Assembly: GCF_039912695.1 (NCBI RefSeq) | Contig: NZ_JBDSPJ010000024.1 | Location: 186,001 to 250,000, forward strand | DNA: 64,000 nucleotides | From: Pseudolysinimonas_A sp039912695 | GTDB taxonomy: Bacteria; Actinomycetota; Actinomycetes; Actinomycetales; Microbacteriaceae | Direction of reading: 5' to 3' | Shown: positions 42,310-49,981 of the stretch, in pieces | Numbering within the stretch: the stretch's first letter is position 1 | Layout: the number at the start of each line of letters is the position of its first letter | Made by a program: the position numbers and the translations under genes | Notes under the pieces: generated by a model | Databases searched by the model: none | Told to the model about the DNA's origin: nothing | Seen by the model: the letters and a program-made list of their open reading frames with translations, nothing else

Positions 42310-42338
42310 GCAGGAATGCTATATCGCATCCATGCTAT
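42307..42338. promoter_or_regulatory. Operator palindrome of the XRE/nucleotidyltransferase operon
   Basis: ATAGCAGGAATGCTAT (42307-42322) is a perfect dyad with a 4-bp centre. A further half-site ATGCTAT occurs at 42332-42338. It overlaps the -10 box, so binding would block transcription. Confidence 0.65.
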
Positions 42339-42491
42339 GTCGCCCTGTCCCACCTCCCTCAGCGGCTCACAAGATTCAGGCTGGGATGACGAAATCGACC
42401 CGTTTTCGACCGATTAGGACGATTCATCCTGAATTTCGTACCGGCAAGGCACCCATACGGCAGCCACACGGCACCCAACCGCCGTCCCACG

Positions 42492-42497
42492 TAGAAT
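42492..42497 (+). promoter_or_regulatory. -10 box upstream of yceD
   Basis: TAGAAT, 8 nt, then the GTG at 42506. This predicts a leaderless or nearly leaderless mRNA for the yceD-rpmF-rnc-mutM operon. Confidence 0.5.
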
Positions 42498-42505
42498 CCC
42501 TGATC

Positions 42506-43054
42506 GTGTCCGTTTCCCCGTACCTCGTGAATGTCCGCGACCTCGTGCACCGTCCCGGTGACATGCGGGAGCGCACCCTCGACTTTCCCGCACCCGAGCA
42601 GCTCGGCGAGGGTGCCGCCGTCGTGCGGGCGGGGGAGAACATCCACATCGACCTGCGGTTCGAGGGCCTTCACGAAGGCATCCTGGTGTCCGCCGAGGTC
42701 GACACAGTCGCCTATGGCGAGTGCGTTCGCTGTCTCGACCCGGTCACGATCCAGGTCGAAGTCGAATTCCAAGAGGTTTTCGCCTATTCTGTGACCGAAG
42801 CTTTCGACTTCGTGGTTCGAGACGATCAGCTGGATCTCGAACCCGTAGTCAGGGATGCGGTGGTGCTTTCACTGCCGTTCCAGCCGGTCTGTCGTCCGGA
42901 CTGTTCAGGCCTCGACCCGGTCACCGGGGAGAGGCTTCCGGACGGGTTCGAGCAGGAGATCGTGGAGGCGCACGACCCACGTTGGGCCGCGCTCAAAGAC
43001 CTTCAGGTCACTACCGACAGCACGACTGACACAGACAACAACGAGAAGAGATAG
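42506..43054 (+). CDS. YceD/DUF177 family protein
   Basis: Predicted 182 aa. The pattern GECVRCLDP near residue 78 and the later CRPDCSGL near 133 are the two conserved Cys pairs of the DUF177 family. It is nearly always next to rpmF; the E. coli homologue is linked to 23S rRNA or ribosomal protein homeostasis. Here rpmF follows after 3 bp. Start GTG is chosen for its position after the TAGAAT box. Confidence 0.88.
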   Translation: MSVSPYLVNVRDLVHRPGDMRERTLDFPAPEQLGEGAAVVRAGENIHIDLRFEGLHEGILVSAEVDTVAYGECVRCLDPVTIQVEVEFQEVFAYSVTEAFDFVVRDDQLDLEPVVRDAVVLSLPFQPVCRPDCSGLDPVTGERLPDGFEQEIVEAHDPRWAALKDLQVTTDSTTDTDNNEKR

Positions 43055-43057
43055 ATC

Positions 43058-43261
43058 ATGGCCGTTCCCAAGCGCAAGCAGTCGCGCTCGAACACGCACT
43101 CCCGCCGCTCGCAGTGGAAGGCGACCCCGGTGCAGCTCGTGAAGACGATCGAGAACGGCAAGGTCACCTACAGCCTCCCGCACCGCGCGAAGGTCGTCGA
43201 AGACTCGGCCGGCACCCCCCTGTACCTGGAGTACAAGGGCCGCAAGGTCGCGGACGTCTAA
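43058..43261 (+). CDS. rpmF: 50S ribosomal protein L32
   Basis: Predicted 67 aa, basic, starting MAVPKRKQSRS, the L32 N-terminus. It has no CxxC zinc pairs, so it is the zinc-independent type. AGAAGAGA precedes the ATG. It lies between yceD and rnc, as is conserved. Confidence 0.97.
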   Translation: MAVPKRKQSRSNTHSRRSQWKATPVQLVKTIENGKVTYSLPHRAKVVEDSAGTPLYLEYKGRKVADV

Positions 43262-43355
43262 GACGTCTCCTCGTCGCACCACCGGGGGCTCTGCCTCGGA
43301 GAGCGTCGCGCCCGCGGACGGACTCGCTGAAGTTCTCGGGATCACGATCGATCCC

Positions 43356-43994
43356 GTGCTCCTTGAACTCGCACTGACTCACCGGTCGTTTGCGTACGAG
43401 AACGGCGGACTTGCTCATAACGAGCGCCTGGAATTTCTGGGTGACTCGATTCTTGGGCAGGCCGTAACGGTCATGCTCTACCGCGAGAACCCGAACCTCG
43501 ACGAGGGTGAACTCGCGAAGCGTCGCGCGAGTCTGGTGTCGTCGGTGGCTCTCGCCGAAATCGCCGTGATCATCGGCCTGGGTCGACACATTCGGCTGGG
43601 CCGCGGTGAAGAGCTGACCGGAGGGCGCGAGAAGTCGTCGATTCTGGCCGACGCCCTCGAGGCGGTCATCGGTGCCTGCTACCTCTCGGAGGGTGGGGAT
43701 GCCGCGACGGCCCTCGTGTTGCGCCTGATTCAGCCGTTGCTCGATGACCCCGAACGCTTCGGTGTCGCGATGGATCCCAAGACCAGCCTGCAAGAGCTCT
43801 CGACCCGCCTCGGCAAAGGGCTTCCGCAGTACCTGGTGACGGACTCCGGCCCCGACCACTCGAAGCGGTTCCACGCGGTGGTGGCGTTCGCTGGCGACAT
43901 CATCTCGTCGGGGGATGGCTCGAGTAAGAAGCAGGCCGAGATGGCGGCAGCGCTCGCCGCCTGGGCAGTTCTCAAGGTCAAGCGCGAGAACTGA
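43356..43994 (+). CDS. rnc: Ribonuclease III
   Basis: Predicted 212 aa from the GTG at 43356. It cleaves double-stranded RNA in rRNA maturation. The signature NERLEFLGDSILG near residue 23 and EAVIGACYLSEG near 100 give the metal-binding acidic residues; a double-stranded-RNA-binding domain occupies about 140-210. The open frame continues upstream to the rpmF stop and encodes a family-like N-terminus (ADGLAEVLGITIDP), but without ATG, GTG, TTG or CTG. Either the protein is shortened by about 20 residues or a very rare start codon is used. Confidence 0.92.
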   Translation: MLLELALTHRSFAYENGGLAHNERLEFLGDSILGQAVTVMLYRENPNLDEGELAKRRASLVSSVALAEIAVIIGLGRHIRLGRGEELTGGREKSSILADALEAVIGACYLSEGGDAATALVLRLIQPLLDDPERFGVAMDPKTSLQELSTRLGKGLPQYLVTDSGPDHSKRFHAVVAFAGDIISSGDGSSKKQAEMAAALAAWAVLKVKREN

Positions 43995-43998
43995 CGGC

Positions 43999-44877
43999 AT
44001 GCCCGAGCTTCCCGAAGTCGAAGTTGTGCGGCACGGGCTCGAACCCGCCGTGACCGGCGCTCGGGTCACCCGCGTCGAGGTCCTCGACTCCCGTTCCCTG
44101 CGCCGGCACGAGGGCCCCGCCGAAGATTTCGTCGACCGCCTGACGGGCACAACCCTCGGCATCCCGCTGCGACGAGGGAAGTTTCTCTGGGTGCCCCTCG
44201 CCGGGGGCGCCGACCACGCCTTGGTCGTGCATCTCGGGATGAGCGGTCAGGTGCTGCTGCGCGACCCCAGCGCCCCGCGCGACCGACTCACCCGCATCGT
44301 GCTGGATGTCGTTCACCCTGAGAACGGCCCGGTGCGAGTCGACTTCGTCGATCAACGCATCTTCGGATCGATGGCGCTCGACACCCTGGTGCCGACGCGG
44401 GACCGACCGGATGACCTCATCCCGAGTCAGGTCGTGCACATCGCTCGTGACCCCGTCGACCCGCTGTTCGACGACGCCGCGTTTCTGGCGAAACTGGCGC
44501 GCAAGGACACCACGATCAAGCGCGCACTTCTCGACCAGTCGCTGATCTCGGGCATCGGCAACATCTACGCCGACGAAGCACTCTGGGCGGCGCGCATCCA
44601 CTACGACCAGCCGACCCGCACACTGACCCGTCCGCGTGCGAAGGCGCTGCTCGCCGAAGTGCGTCTCGTGCTCGGGCGGGCGCTCGCCGAAGGTGGCACT
44701 TCGTTCTCGAGTACCTACGTCAACGTCAACGGCGCGTCGGGGTACTTCTCCCAGTCGCTGAACGCGTACGGCCAGCAGGGCAAGCCGTGCCCGCGCTGCG
44801 GTCGGCCGATCGTGCGCGAAGACTTCATGAACCGCGGCTCGCACTTCTGTCCGCGGTGTCAGAAAATCAGAGGATGA
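43999..44877 (+). CDS. mutM: Formamidopyrimidine-DNA glycosylase
   Basis: Predicted 292 aa. It begins MPELPEVE, which gives the catalytic Pro2 and Glu3 after Met removal. A helix-two-turn-helix region lies near 165-200 (SLISGIGNIYADEAL), and the C-terminal zinc finger has CPRC and CPRC pairs. It removes 8-oxoguanine from DNA. It follows rnc by 4 bp, a conserved pairing. Confidence 0.96.
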   Translation: MPELPEVEVVRHGLEPAVTGARVTRVEVLDSRSLRRHEGPAEDFVDRLTGTTLGIPLRRGKFLWVPLAGGADHALVVHLGMSGQVLLRDPSAPRDRLTRIVLDVVHPENGPVRVDFVDQRIFGSMALDTLVPTRDRPDDLIPSQVVHIARDPVDPLFDDAAFLAKLARKDTTIKRALLDQSLISGIGNIYADEALWAARIHYDQPTRTLTRPRAKALLAEVRLVLGRALAEGGTSFSSTYVNVNGASGYFSQSLNAYGQQGKPCPRCGRPIVREDFMNRGSHFCPRCQKIRG

Positions 44878-44887
44878 CAGGGGCGCG

Positions 44888-46030
44888 ATGACGGTGGCGC
44901 GGCGGTGGGGGACGCTGACGACGGCGGCCCTGGTCGTCGCGCTCGCGGGCTGCGCGGGAGCCTCGACGCCCTTCGTCTCGACGCCCGTTGTTGAGCCGCA
45001 GTCCTGGACGCAGCTCGCGTTGCCCGACGGATTCACGGCATCCACTCTTCTCCTGCTCAACGGTCAACTCGTCGTCGGAGGTTCAGAAGCCGGAGGGCCG
45101 GACGGCGACGGACAGCCCGCGTTCTTTGCAACCGGCGGATCGGGCTCGACCGCGTTCACGCCGGTGCCGGTCGCTCCGGAGAGTTTTTACGGCGCCCGAA
45201 CCCTGTGGTTCTCGGTGATCTCCGACGGTTCGCAGATTTTCGCCCTGGGTGGCAAGACCGGGGGTGGGCACGGTAACCCCCGGTGGACAACCTGGGCGGG
45301 TGACCTCGCAGGTGTGGTCGAGGATCCAGCTCCGGGAATCGAGGTGTTCGGCGGCTGGGGCGCGGGCGGCCTGGCGGGGATGGCGGTCGTCAACGGGCAA
45401 CCGGTGATCGTCGGAGGGCACGCCAGTTCTCAGCCCGGGCTCGACATCGCGGTGTGGCTGCACCAGGGCGACGACTGGGTGCGGCAATCATCCGACGCTA
45501 CGGCGCTGGCGGCGACTGGCGACGTCCTCCCTTTTCCGACTGCCGTCGCGGTCGAGGAGTCTGAGCTGGTGATCGCAGGGTTCGCCCAACACCTCGGCGG
45601 GGGCAAAGTGTGGGATGCCGCCGCCATCTGGGTGGGCGGCCAGGCCGGGCCCTGGTCCCGCATCGACCTTCCTGGCGACGCGGCCGCAAGCTCGGCACAA
45701 GCCGTCTCTTGCGACGGTGAACGGTGCATCGTCACGGGTGAAGCCGACGGTGCGCTGGTCGCATGGACGTTCGCCAACGGGACGGTCGCCTCGATTCCCA
45801 TCCCGGTGCTCGAAACCACCGACCGGGATGTGCTGGCTTCCGTGACCTGGGGAGGGCGAACGACCCTCGTCGCACCCGGCGGGGTCGCGACCTCGACCGA
45901 CCTTAACACCTGGTCGCTTCACGCCGGACCCTCCGGCACCCCGATCGCCGCCACGTCGTCGGGATCGATCCTGTACGTGCTCACGAGCGATGCCGACGGA
46001 TCGGTGCGGTTGTGGTCGGCGGCCGGATGA
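44888..46030 (+). CDS. Secreted lipoprotein with propeller-like repeats
   Basis: Predicted 380 aa. A signal peptide with lipobox LAGC is followed by roughly six Gly/Trp-rich beta repeats spaced about 50-60 residues, resembling a kelch- or WD-like propeller. No catalytic motif is seen. The stop overlaps the start of a LuxR-type regulator (ATGA). It lies 10 bp after mutM. Function unknown; the tight coupling with the regulator suggests a joint role. Confidence 0.7.
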   Translation: MTVARRWGTLTTAALVVALAGCAGASTPFVSTPVVEPQSWTQLALPDGFTASTLLLLNGQLVVGGSEAGGPDGDGQPAFFATGGSGSTAFTPVPVAPESFYGARTLWFSVISDGSQIFALGGKTGGGHGNPRWTTWAGDLAGVVEDPAPGIEVFGGWGAGGLAGMAVVNGQPVIVGGHASSQPGLDIAVWLHQGDDWVRQSSDATALAATGDVLPFPTAVAVEESELVIAGFAQHLGGGKVWDAAAIWVGGQAGPWSRIDLPGDAAASSAQAVSCDGERCIVTGEADGALVAWTFANGTVASIPIPVLETTDRDVLASVTWGGRTTLVAPGGVATSTDLNTWSLHAGPSGTPIAATSSGSILYVLTSDADGSVRLWSAAG

Positions 46031-47667
46031 GGCGCGCCGACGTACTCACTTCGGCCCTCGACCGGATCTTGGATGCCGACCCTGTGGGCGCCGGCGTGCT
46101 CGTCGCGTCCGAACGTGCCGCAACGGGCGACCTCTGGTTCGCGGCGCTGGAGTCGTACGCCGCCTTCATGGCGGGCGACTTCGCGCGCGCCGCCCGACTC
46201 GCCGATCACGCGATTGCTTCGGGTGACCCTGAGGTGCGGCTGCTCGGCCTGGCCGCGCGGGGGCTCGCGTCGGCGGGCTGGTGGCCGGGTGCTGCCGCGG
46301 GTTGGACGGATACCGCTCCCGTTGTGACGCCCACCGGTGACCCGCTGAGCGAAGTGCGCGACGGGCTGGCGGCGCTCGGGAGTACGGGCACGATCGAGAT
46401 CGCGTTCCTGCACTATGTGGCAGCCGAAGGTGCCATCGCCTGCGGTCGCCTGCTCCTCGCCGAGGACTTCGTCGGGGCGGCGGGGCCGGTTGCAGCATCC
46501 GGCTCCCTGCGTTTCATCGAGACCATCCTGCGCGTGCGCCTGCTCGCCTTCCGCGGCGAGGTCACCGGTGCCGCCCAGCTCTTGACCTCGATCGATCGCG
46601 GCAAGCTCTCGCCGCTCGCCAGCCTTCTCCTCGACGCGACGGGATCCCTGGTCGCGGGCAACGCCGCGCAACGTTCCGCGACCCGCACCCTCGCCGCCCG
46701 ATGGGATGCCAGCGCCATCCCGCCGACGGACCATCTCTCCCGCGGCTGCCGAGTGCTCGTCGCCTTCGGACTGATCGCGATTGGCGAGCTCGAACGTTCT
46801 GCGCGCATGATCCTGACCGCCGGTGAGGATTCCGATCTCCGCGCCCTCACCATCGTCGACCGGGGTCTCGGCCTGGAGTTGCTCGTCGCTCTGGCCGCGG
46901 CATCCATGGATCGGGATGCCGCAGAAGCTTGGCAAGAGGTCGCCTCGCCACTGCGGGGGCATCCGATTTCGGGGTCCGCGATCGCCCGACTCGACAGCCG
47001 GGTTGCGCTGATGGCGGGCCGCCCGGCCGACGCCGTCGCCTTGGGGCAACTCGCGATCGACCTCGCCGTCGCCGAAGGACGTGCCGTTGAGGCGGCCGAG
47101 GGCGAGATCGTGACCAACCGTGCGCGCCTCGAGCTCGCCGCCTCCGGCATTGCGATCGCGCGGCTCGAGGCAGTTGTCGCCGAGGCCGATCGGTCGGGGT
47201 TCAAGGCCGTGCGAGTCTCGGCCGCACGGGAGTTGCGGTCCCGCGGTCGACGCCTACGCCCGCTCGCCGGCGCGGGATGGGCGGCACTCTCGCCTCGCGA
47301 GCAGAATGTCGCGCTGTTGGTGGCACGCGGTGATTCCAACGCGACAATCGGGCGAACGCTGCGAATCTCCGATCACACCGTGCGTGTGCACGTGTCTCGG
47401 GTACTCGCGGCGTTCGGAGCCGCATCCCGTGTTGCCATCGGAGCCGCGCTCGCCGAGCAGGTGCCGCCGAACGGCATCCGCGCCGCGCTCACCGAGCGGC
47501 AGAGCGCTGTCGCGATTCGGGTCGCGGGCGGACTCGGCAACTCGGCGATCGCCGACGACCTCGGGATTAGCGTCAAGACAGTCGAGAAGCACCTGGCCGA
47601 CATCCGCGCCCGCTGGGGCGTTTCGTCACGAGCCGAACTTGCTCGGGTGGCTCGCGCGACGGCCTAG
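46027..47667 (+). CDS. LuxR-type regulator with two tandem HTH domains
   Basis: Predicted 546 aa. The first 400 residues are helical, with Ala-rich repeats reminiscent of TPR or MalT-like regulators, and show no Walker A. Two complete LuxR-type helix-turn-helix domains follow: one at about 421-475 (LSPREQNVALLVARGDSN) and one at about 488-543 (LTERQSAVAIRVAGGLGN). Two such domains in one chain are unusual. The ATG overlaps the upstream lipoprotein stop by 4 bp. Targets are unknown. Confidence 0.8.
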   Translation: MRRADVLTSALDRILDADPVGAGVLVASERAATGDLWFAALESYAAFMAGDFARAARLADHAIASGDPEVRLLGLAARGLASAGWWPGAAAGWTDTAPVVTPTGDPLSEVRDGLAALGSTGTIEIAFLHYVAAEGAIACGRLLLAEDFVGAAGPVAASGSLRFIETILRVRLLAFRGEVTGAAQLLTSIDRGKLSPLASLLLDATGSLVAGNAAQRSATRTLAARWDASAIPPTDHLSRGCRVLVAFGLIAIGELERSARMILTAGEDSDLRALTIVDRGLGLELLVALAAASMDRDAAEAWQEVASPLRGHPISGSAIARLDSRVALMAGRPADAVALGQLAIDLAVAEGRAVEAAEGEIVTNRARLELAASGIAIARLEAVVAEADRSGFKAVRVSAARELRSRGRRLRPLAGAGWAALSPREQNVALLVARGDSNATIGRTLRISDHTVRVHVSRVLAAFGAASRVAIGAALAEQVPPNGIRAALTERQSAVAIRVAGGLGNSAIADDLGISVKTVEKHLADIRARWGVSSRAELARVARATA

Positions 47668-47669
47668 GG

Positions 47670-47849
47670 CTACGGGATGTCGTTGAGAGTCTTCTCGACG
47701 GTCGCGAGTCGCGCGTCGATCGCGTCGAGCCGTGCGATGACCGCGTCGGGGTTTCCCCTGCGGTGCCGGGACACGACCGCGGTGATGGCGACGGCCGCCC
47801 AGGCGATGACGCCCAGGATCGGAATGAAGGCGTACCAGGGCCAGTCCAT
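47670..47849 (-). CDS. Small membrane protein with C-terminal coiled coil
   Basis: Predicted 59 aa. One N-terminal transmembrane helix (residues about 4-25) and a basic stop-transfer stretch are followed by an amphipathic helix (VIARLDAIDARLATVEKTL) with coiled-coil heptads. It starts 1 nt after the stop of an ArsR-type regulator, so the two are coupled. Possibly the regulated product or a membrane tether of the regulator. Confidence 0.65.
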   Translation of the reverse strand: MDWPWYAFIPILGVIAWAAVAITAVVSRHRRGNPDAVIARLDAIDARLATVEKTLNDIP

Positions 47850-47850
47850 G

Positions 47851-48165
47851 TCAGTTCTCTCTTTCTTTGGTGGGGGTTTCTTGCTGAACCGCGGCCACGA
47901 TCGTGGCGAGGTCGATCTCGATCGCGAACGGCACGATCTCGAAGAGCTTGAGCGCCTTGCCGTCGTCGCTGAGGTCGAATCGGCCGCTCACGAAGCCGGC
48001 TTCCTCGAGTCGTTGCAGGTGCATGTAGAGCAGGGCGCGCGACATCCCGACGCGTCGTGCGAGCTCGCTGACGTGCGTCGTTTCGGCCGCGACGGCGGCG
48101 ATGATGCGCATCCGTTGCGGACTGGCGATCGCCGTGAGACGTGAACTCAGCTGCTCTGCGTCCAT
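47851..48165 (-). CDS. ArsR-like winged-helix regulator
   Basis: Predicted 104 aa. A winged helix-turn-helix covers about residues 8-75 (SPQRMRIIAAVAAETTHVSELARRVGMSRALLYMHLQRLEEAGFV). No obvious metal-binding cysteines are present. A strong AGGAGG lies 8 nt before the ATG. Upstream, TTGCAC occurs twice in 18 bp, a candidate operator. It is coupled to a 59-aa membrane protein. Confidence 0.8.
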   Translation of the reverse strand: MDAEQLSSRLTAIASPQRMRIIAAVAAETTHVSELARRVGMSRALLYMHLQRLEEAGFVSGRFDLSDDGKALKLFEIVPFAIEIDLATIVAAVQQETPTKEREN

Positions 48166-48181
48166 CGCTACACCTCCTCTT

Positions 48182-48200
48182 GCACGAAGTATTGCACATG
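48182..48200. promoter_or_regulatory. Candidate operator of the ArsR-like gene
   Basis: A direct repeat of TTGCAC with about 12-bp periodicity just upstream of the strong ribosome binding site of the ArsR-like gene. Confidence 0.35.
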
Positions 48201-48279
48201 TCAGAGAAAACTTACAGGTGAGGCGGAATAAGCGCTTTCCCTACTGTCCTTCACCCGTCAAAAACCGGGACGATGGAGC

Positions 48280-48819
48280 ATGCAGCTCCGTACTCGTCTC
48301 GCCGCGCCCGCGCTTCTTGCCCTTCTCGTACTGGCCGGATGTACTCCGGGGGCGGCGAACCCCGGCTCAGGCCCGGGCACGTCGGGTGCTGCACCGGGCG
48401 CGGGCTCAAGCGCACTCAACTGCTCCGGTGCGAAGACTGACGGGTATGACCTCTTCGTCGACCCGGCGATCACCATCGACCCGCAGAACAGCGTCTACTC
48501 GCTCGCCGCGGGCGATTCGATCGGCTTCACCTACTCGAAGCACGATGACGGCCGGTACCCGCAGTATGACTGGACCTCGTCCTACATCCAGCCGTCCGAC
48601 GGTTCGGTGTTCGACAACGACGCGTCGTTCTTCTTCGACGCCGCGGATGGCAAGTTCCAGCTCGACGGTCCCCAGGCACCCTCGGGGATCGATGGCGGAC
48701 CGTACGCGGGCTTCATCACGATCGGGGTCACGCAGGACGAGGCTTCGAACGGCGACGCCTACGACGCAGCGCGCATCGTGCTGGCCCGCATCTGCGTGGT
48801 CTTCGCAACGTCGCAGTAG
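48280..48819 (+). CDS. Hypothetical lipoprotein
   Basis: Predicted 179 aa. Signal peptide with lipobox LAGC, a Gly/Pro/Ser-rich linker and a beta-rich domain with several Tyr and Asp residues (DDGRYPQYDWTSSYIQP). Two Cys residues outside the lipobox (near positions 48 and 173) could form a disulfide. No family recognised. Confidence 0.65.
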   Translation: MQLRTRLAAPALLALLVLAGCTPGAANPGSGPGTSGAAPGAGSSALNCSGAKTDGYDLFVDPAITIDPQNSVYSLAAGDSIGFTYSKHDDGRYPQYDWTSSYIQPSDGSVFDNDASFFFDAADGKFQLDGPQAPSGIDGGPYAGFITIGVTQDEASNGDAYDAARIVLARICVVFATSQ

Positions 48820-48828
48820 CGCTCGCTG

Positions 48829-49893
48829 TCACAGCACCTTCTGCCAGGCGCCTTCGGAGGCGATGGGCACGAAGCCGAGCGCCTCGTTGGTGTCGAGCAT
48901 CGGCCGATTCTCTTCGGCGTTGAAAGTGATCACGCTCGGGTGCCCCGGAGACGCTTCCTCGAGGTACGCCAGGTTCGCGAGCTTCAGCAGCATCCCGAGC
49001 CCGTGTCCGCGGTATTCGCGCAGGACGAGGGTCATGTACTGCTGAACGGCCCGCGAGGTCTGCGGCGGGAGGGAGAGCACGCTCTTGCCGACGAGGTGGC
49101 CGGATGGGAGGTGCTCAACCACGACGGTCATCCGGCGTCGCGGACTGGTGCGTTCGGTGCGCAGCTCCTCAGTCACCAGGCGCTCGGCAGTCCAGACGTC
49201 TTCGGGTTCATCGAGTCCGGCGGTCGGAGCGTCGATGCTCATCCGAGTGTTGATGAACGCCGCGTCGTCAATGAAGCGTTCGGGAGTGCGACCGATCCAG
49301 CGGTGCACGCGGTAGTCCGGGCCGCTGCGCTCCTCGGCGGCCGCCAGTCGGTCCGCGAGTCCGTCGACAGGCAGCGCGAGCCTGCTTACCCGCTCGACCT
49401 GCTCGAGCTTGAACCCGCGGGCCAGCGCGAACCGGGTGTCGCCGTGTTCGCGCGGCACCGAGCCGAACCCGGTCGGCGAGGGGAGGCGGTCGCCGTCCTG
49501 GCCGACGCTCGCGACGTAGGAGATCGCGTTGCGGCGCCCCGCCTCACGCGCGACGCCCTCGACGGCGTCGGCGAGTGCGGTGCCGATCCCGCGGCGACGA
49601 AAGTCGGGGAGCACCAGGCAGGTCACCCAGGCGGTCGCGTCGTCGTCGCGCAGCCAGTCGACTGTCGCACTTCCGACGACGACGCCGTCGACTCGTGCGA
49701 GCCACATTCGCCGGGGCTGGTGAGGGTTGTGAAAGTCCGAGAGCTCCTCGTCCGGCGCGTAGGCGAGGTCGGGCGTGCCGAAGGACAGCGCCTCGACCGC
49801 GTTGCCGACTTCGATCGCACGCACGAAATCCGCGCCCTCGGGGCTGTCAACGGATGCGGGCAGGGGCAGTTCTTCGATGGTCAGGTTGCTCAC
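48829..49893 (-). CDS. Tandem GNAT acetyltransferase-like protein
   Basis: Predicted 354 aa from a GTG with GAGGAGA upstream. Two GNAT folds lie in tandem: the first has the acetyl-CoA loop RRRGIGTALADA near residue 105, the second a more divergent version REYRGHGLGMLLK near 305. Tandem-GNAT proteins include mycothiol synthase and lincosamide-type resistance enzymes, but I do not see enough to choose. It is divergent from smc. Confidence 0.8.
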   Translation of the reverse strand: MSNLTIEELPLPASVDSPEGADFVRAIEVGNAVEALSFGTPDLAYAPDEELSDFHNPHQPRRMWLARVDGVVVGSATVDWLRDDDATAWVTCLVLPDFRRRGIGTALADAVEGVAREAGRRNAISYVASVGQDGDRLPSPTGFGSVPREHGDTRFALARGFKLEQVERVSRLALPVDGLADRLAAAEERSGPDYRVHRWIGRTPERFIDDAAFINTRMSIDAPTAGLDEPEDVWTAERLVTEELRTERTSPRRRMTVVVEHLPSGHLVGKSVLSLPPQTSRAVQQYMTLVLREYRGHGLGMLLKLANLAYLEEASPGHPSVITFNAEENRPMLDTNEALGFVPIASEGAWQKVL

Positions 49894-49981
49894 GGCGTCT
49901 CCTCGGTCCGCCGCCCGAGGGCAGCCGACCAGACTACACAGCTCCGGTACCGTAAGGGGAGTCATCCCGGATGGAGCCTGT

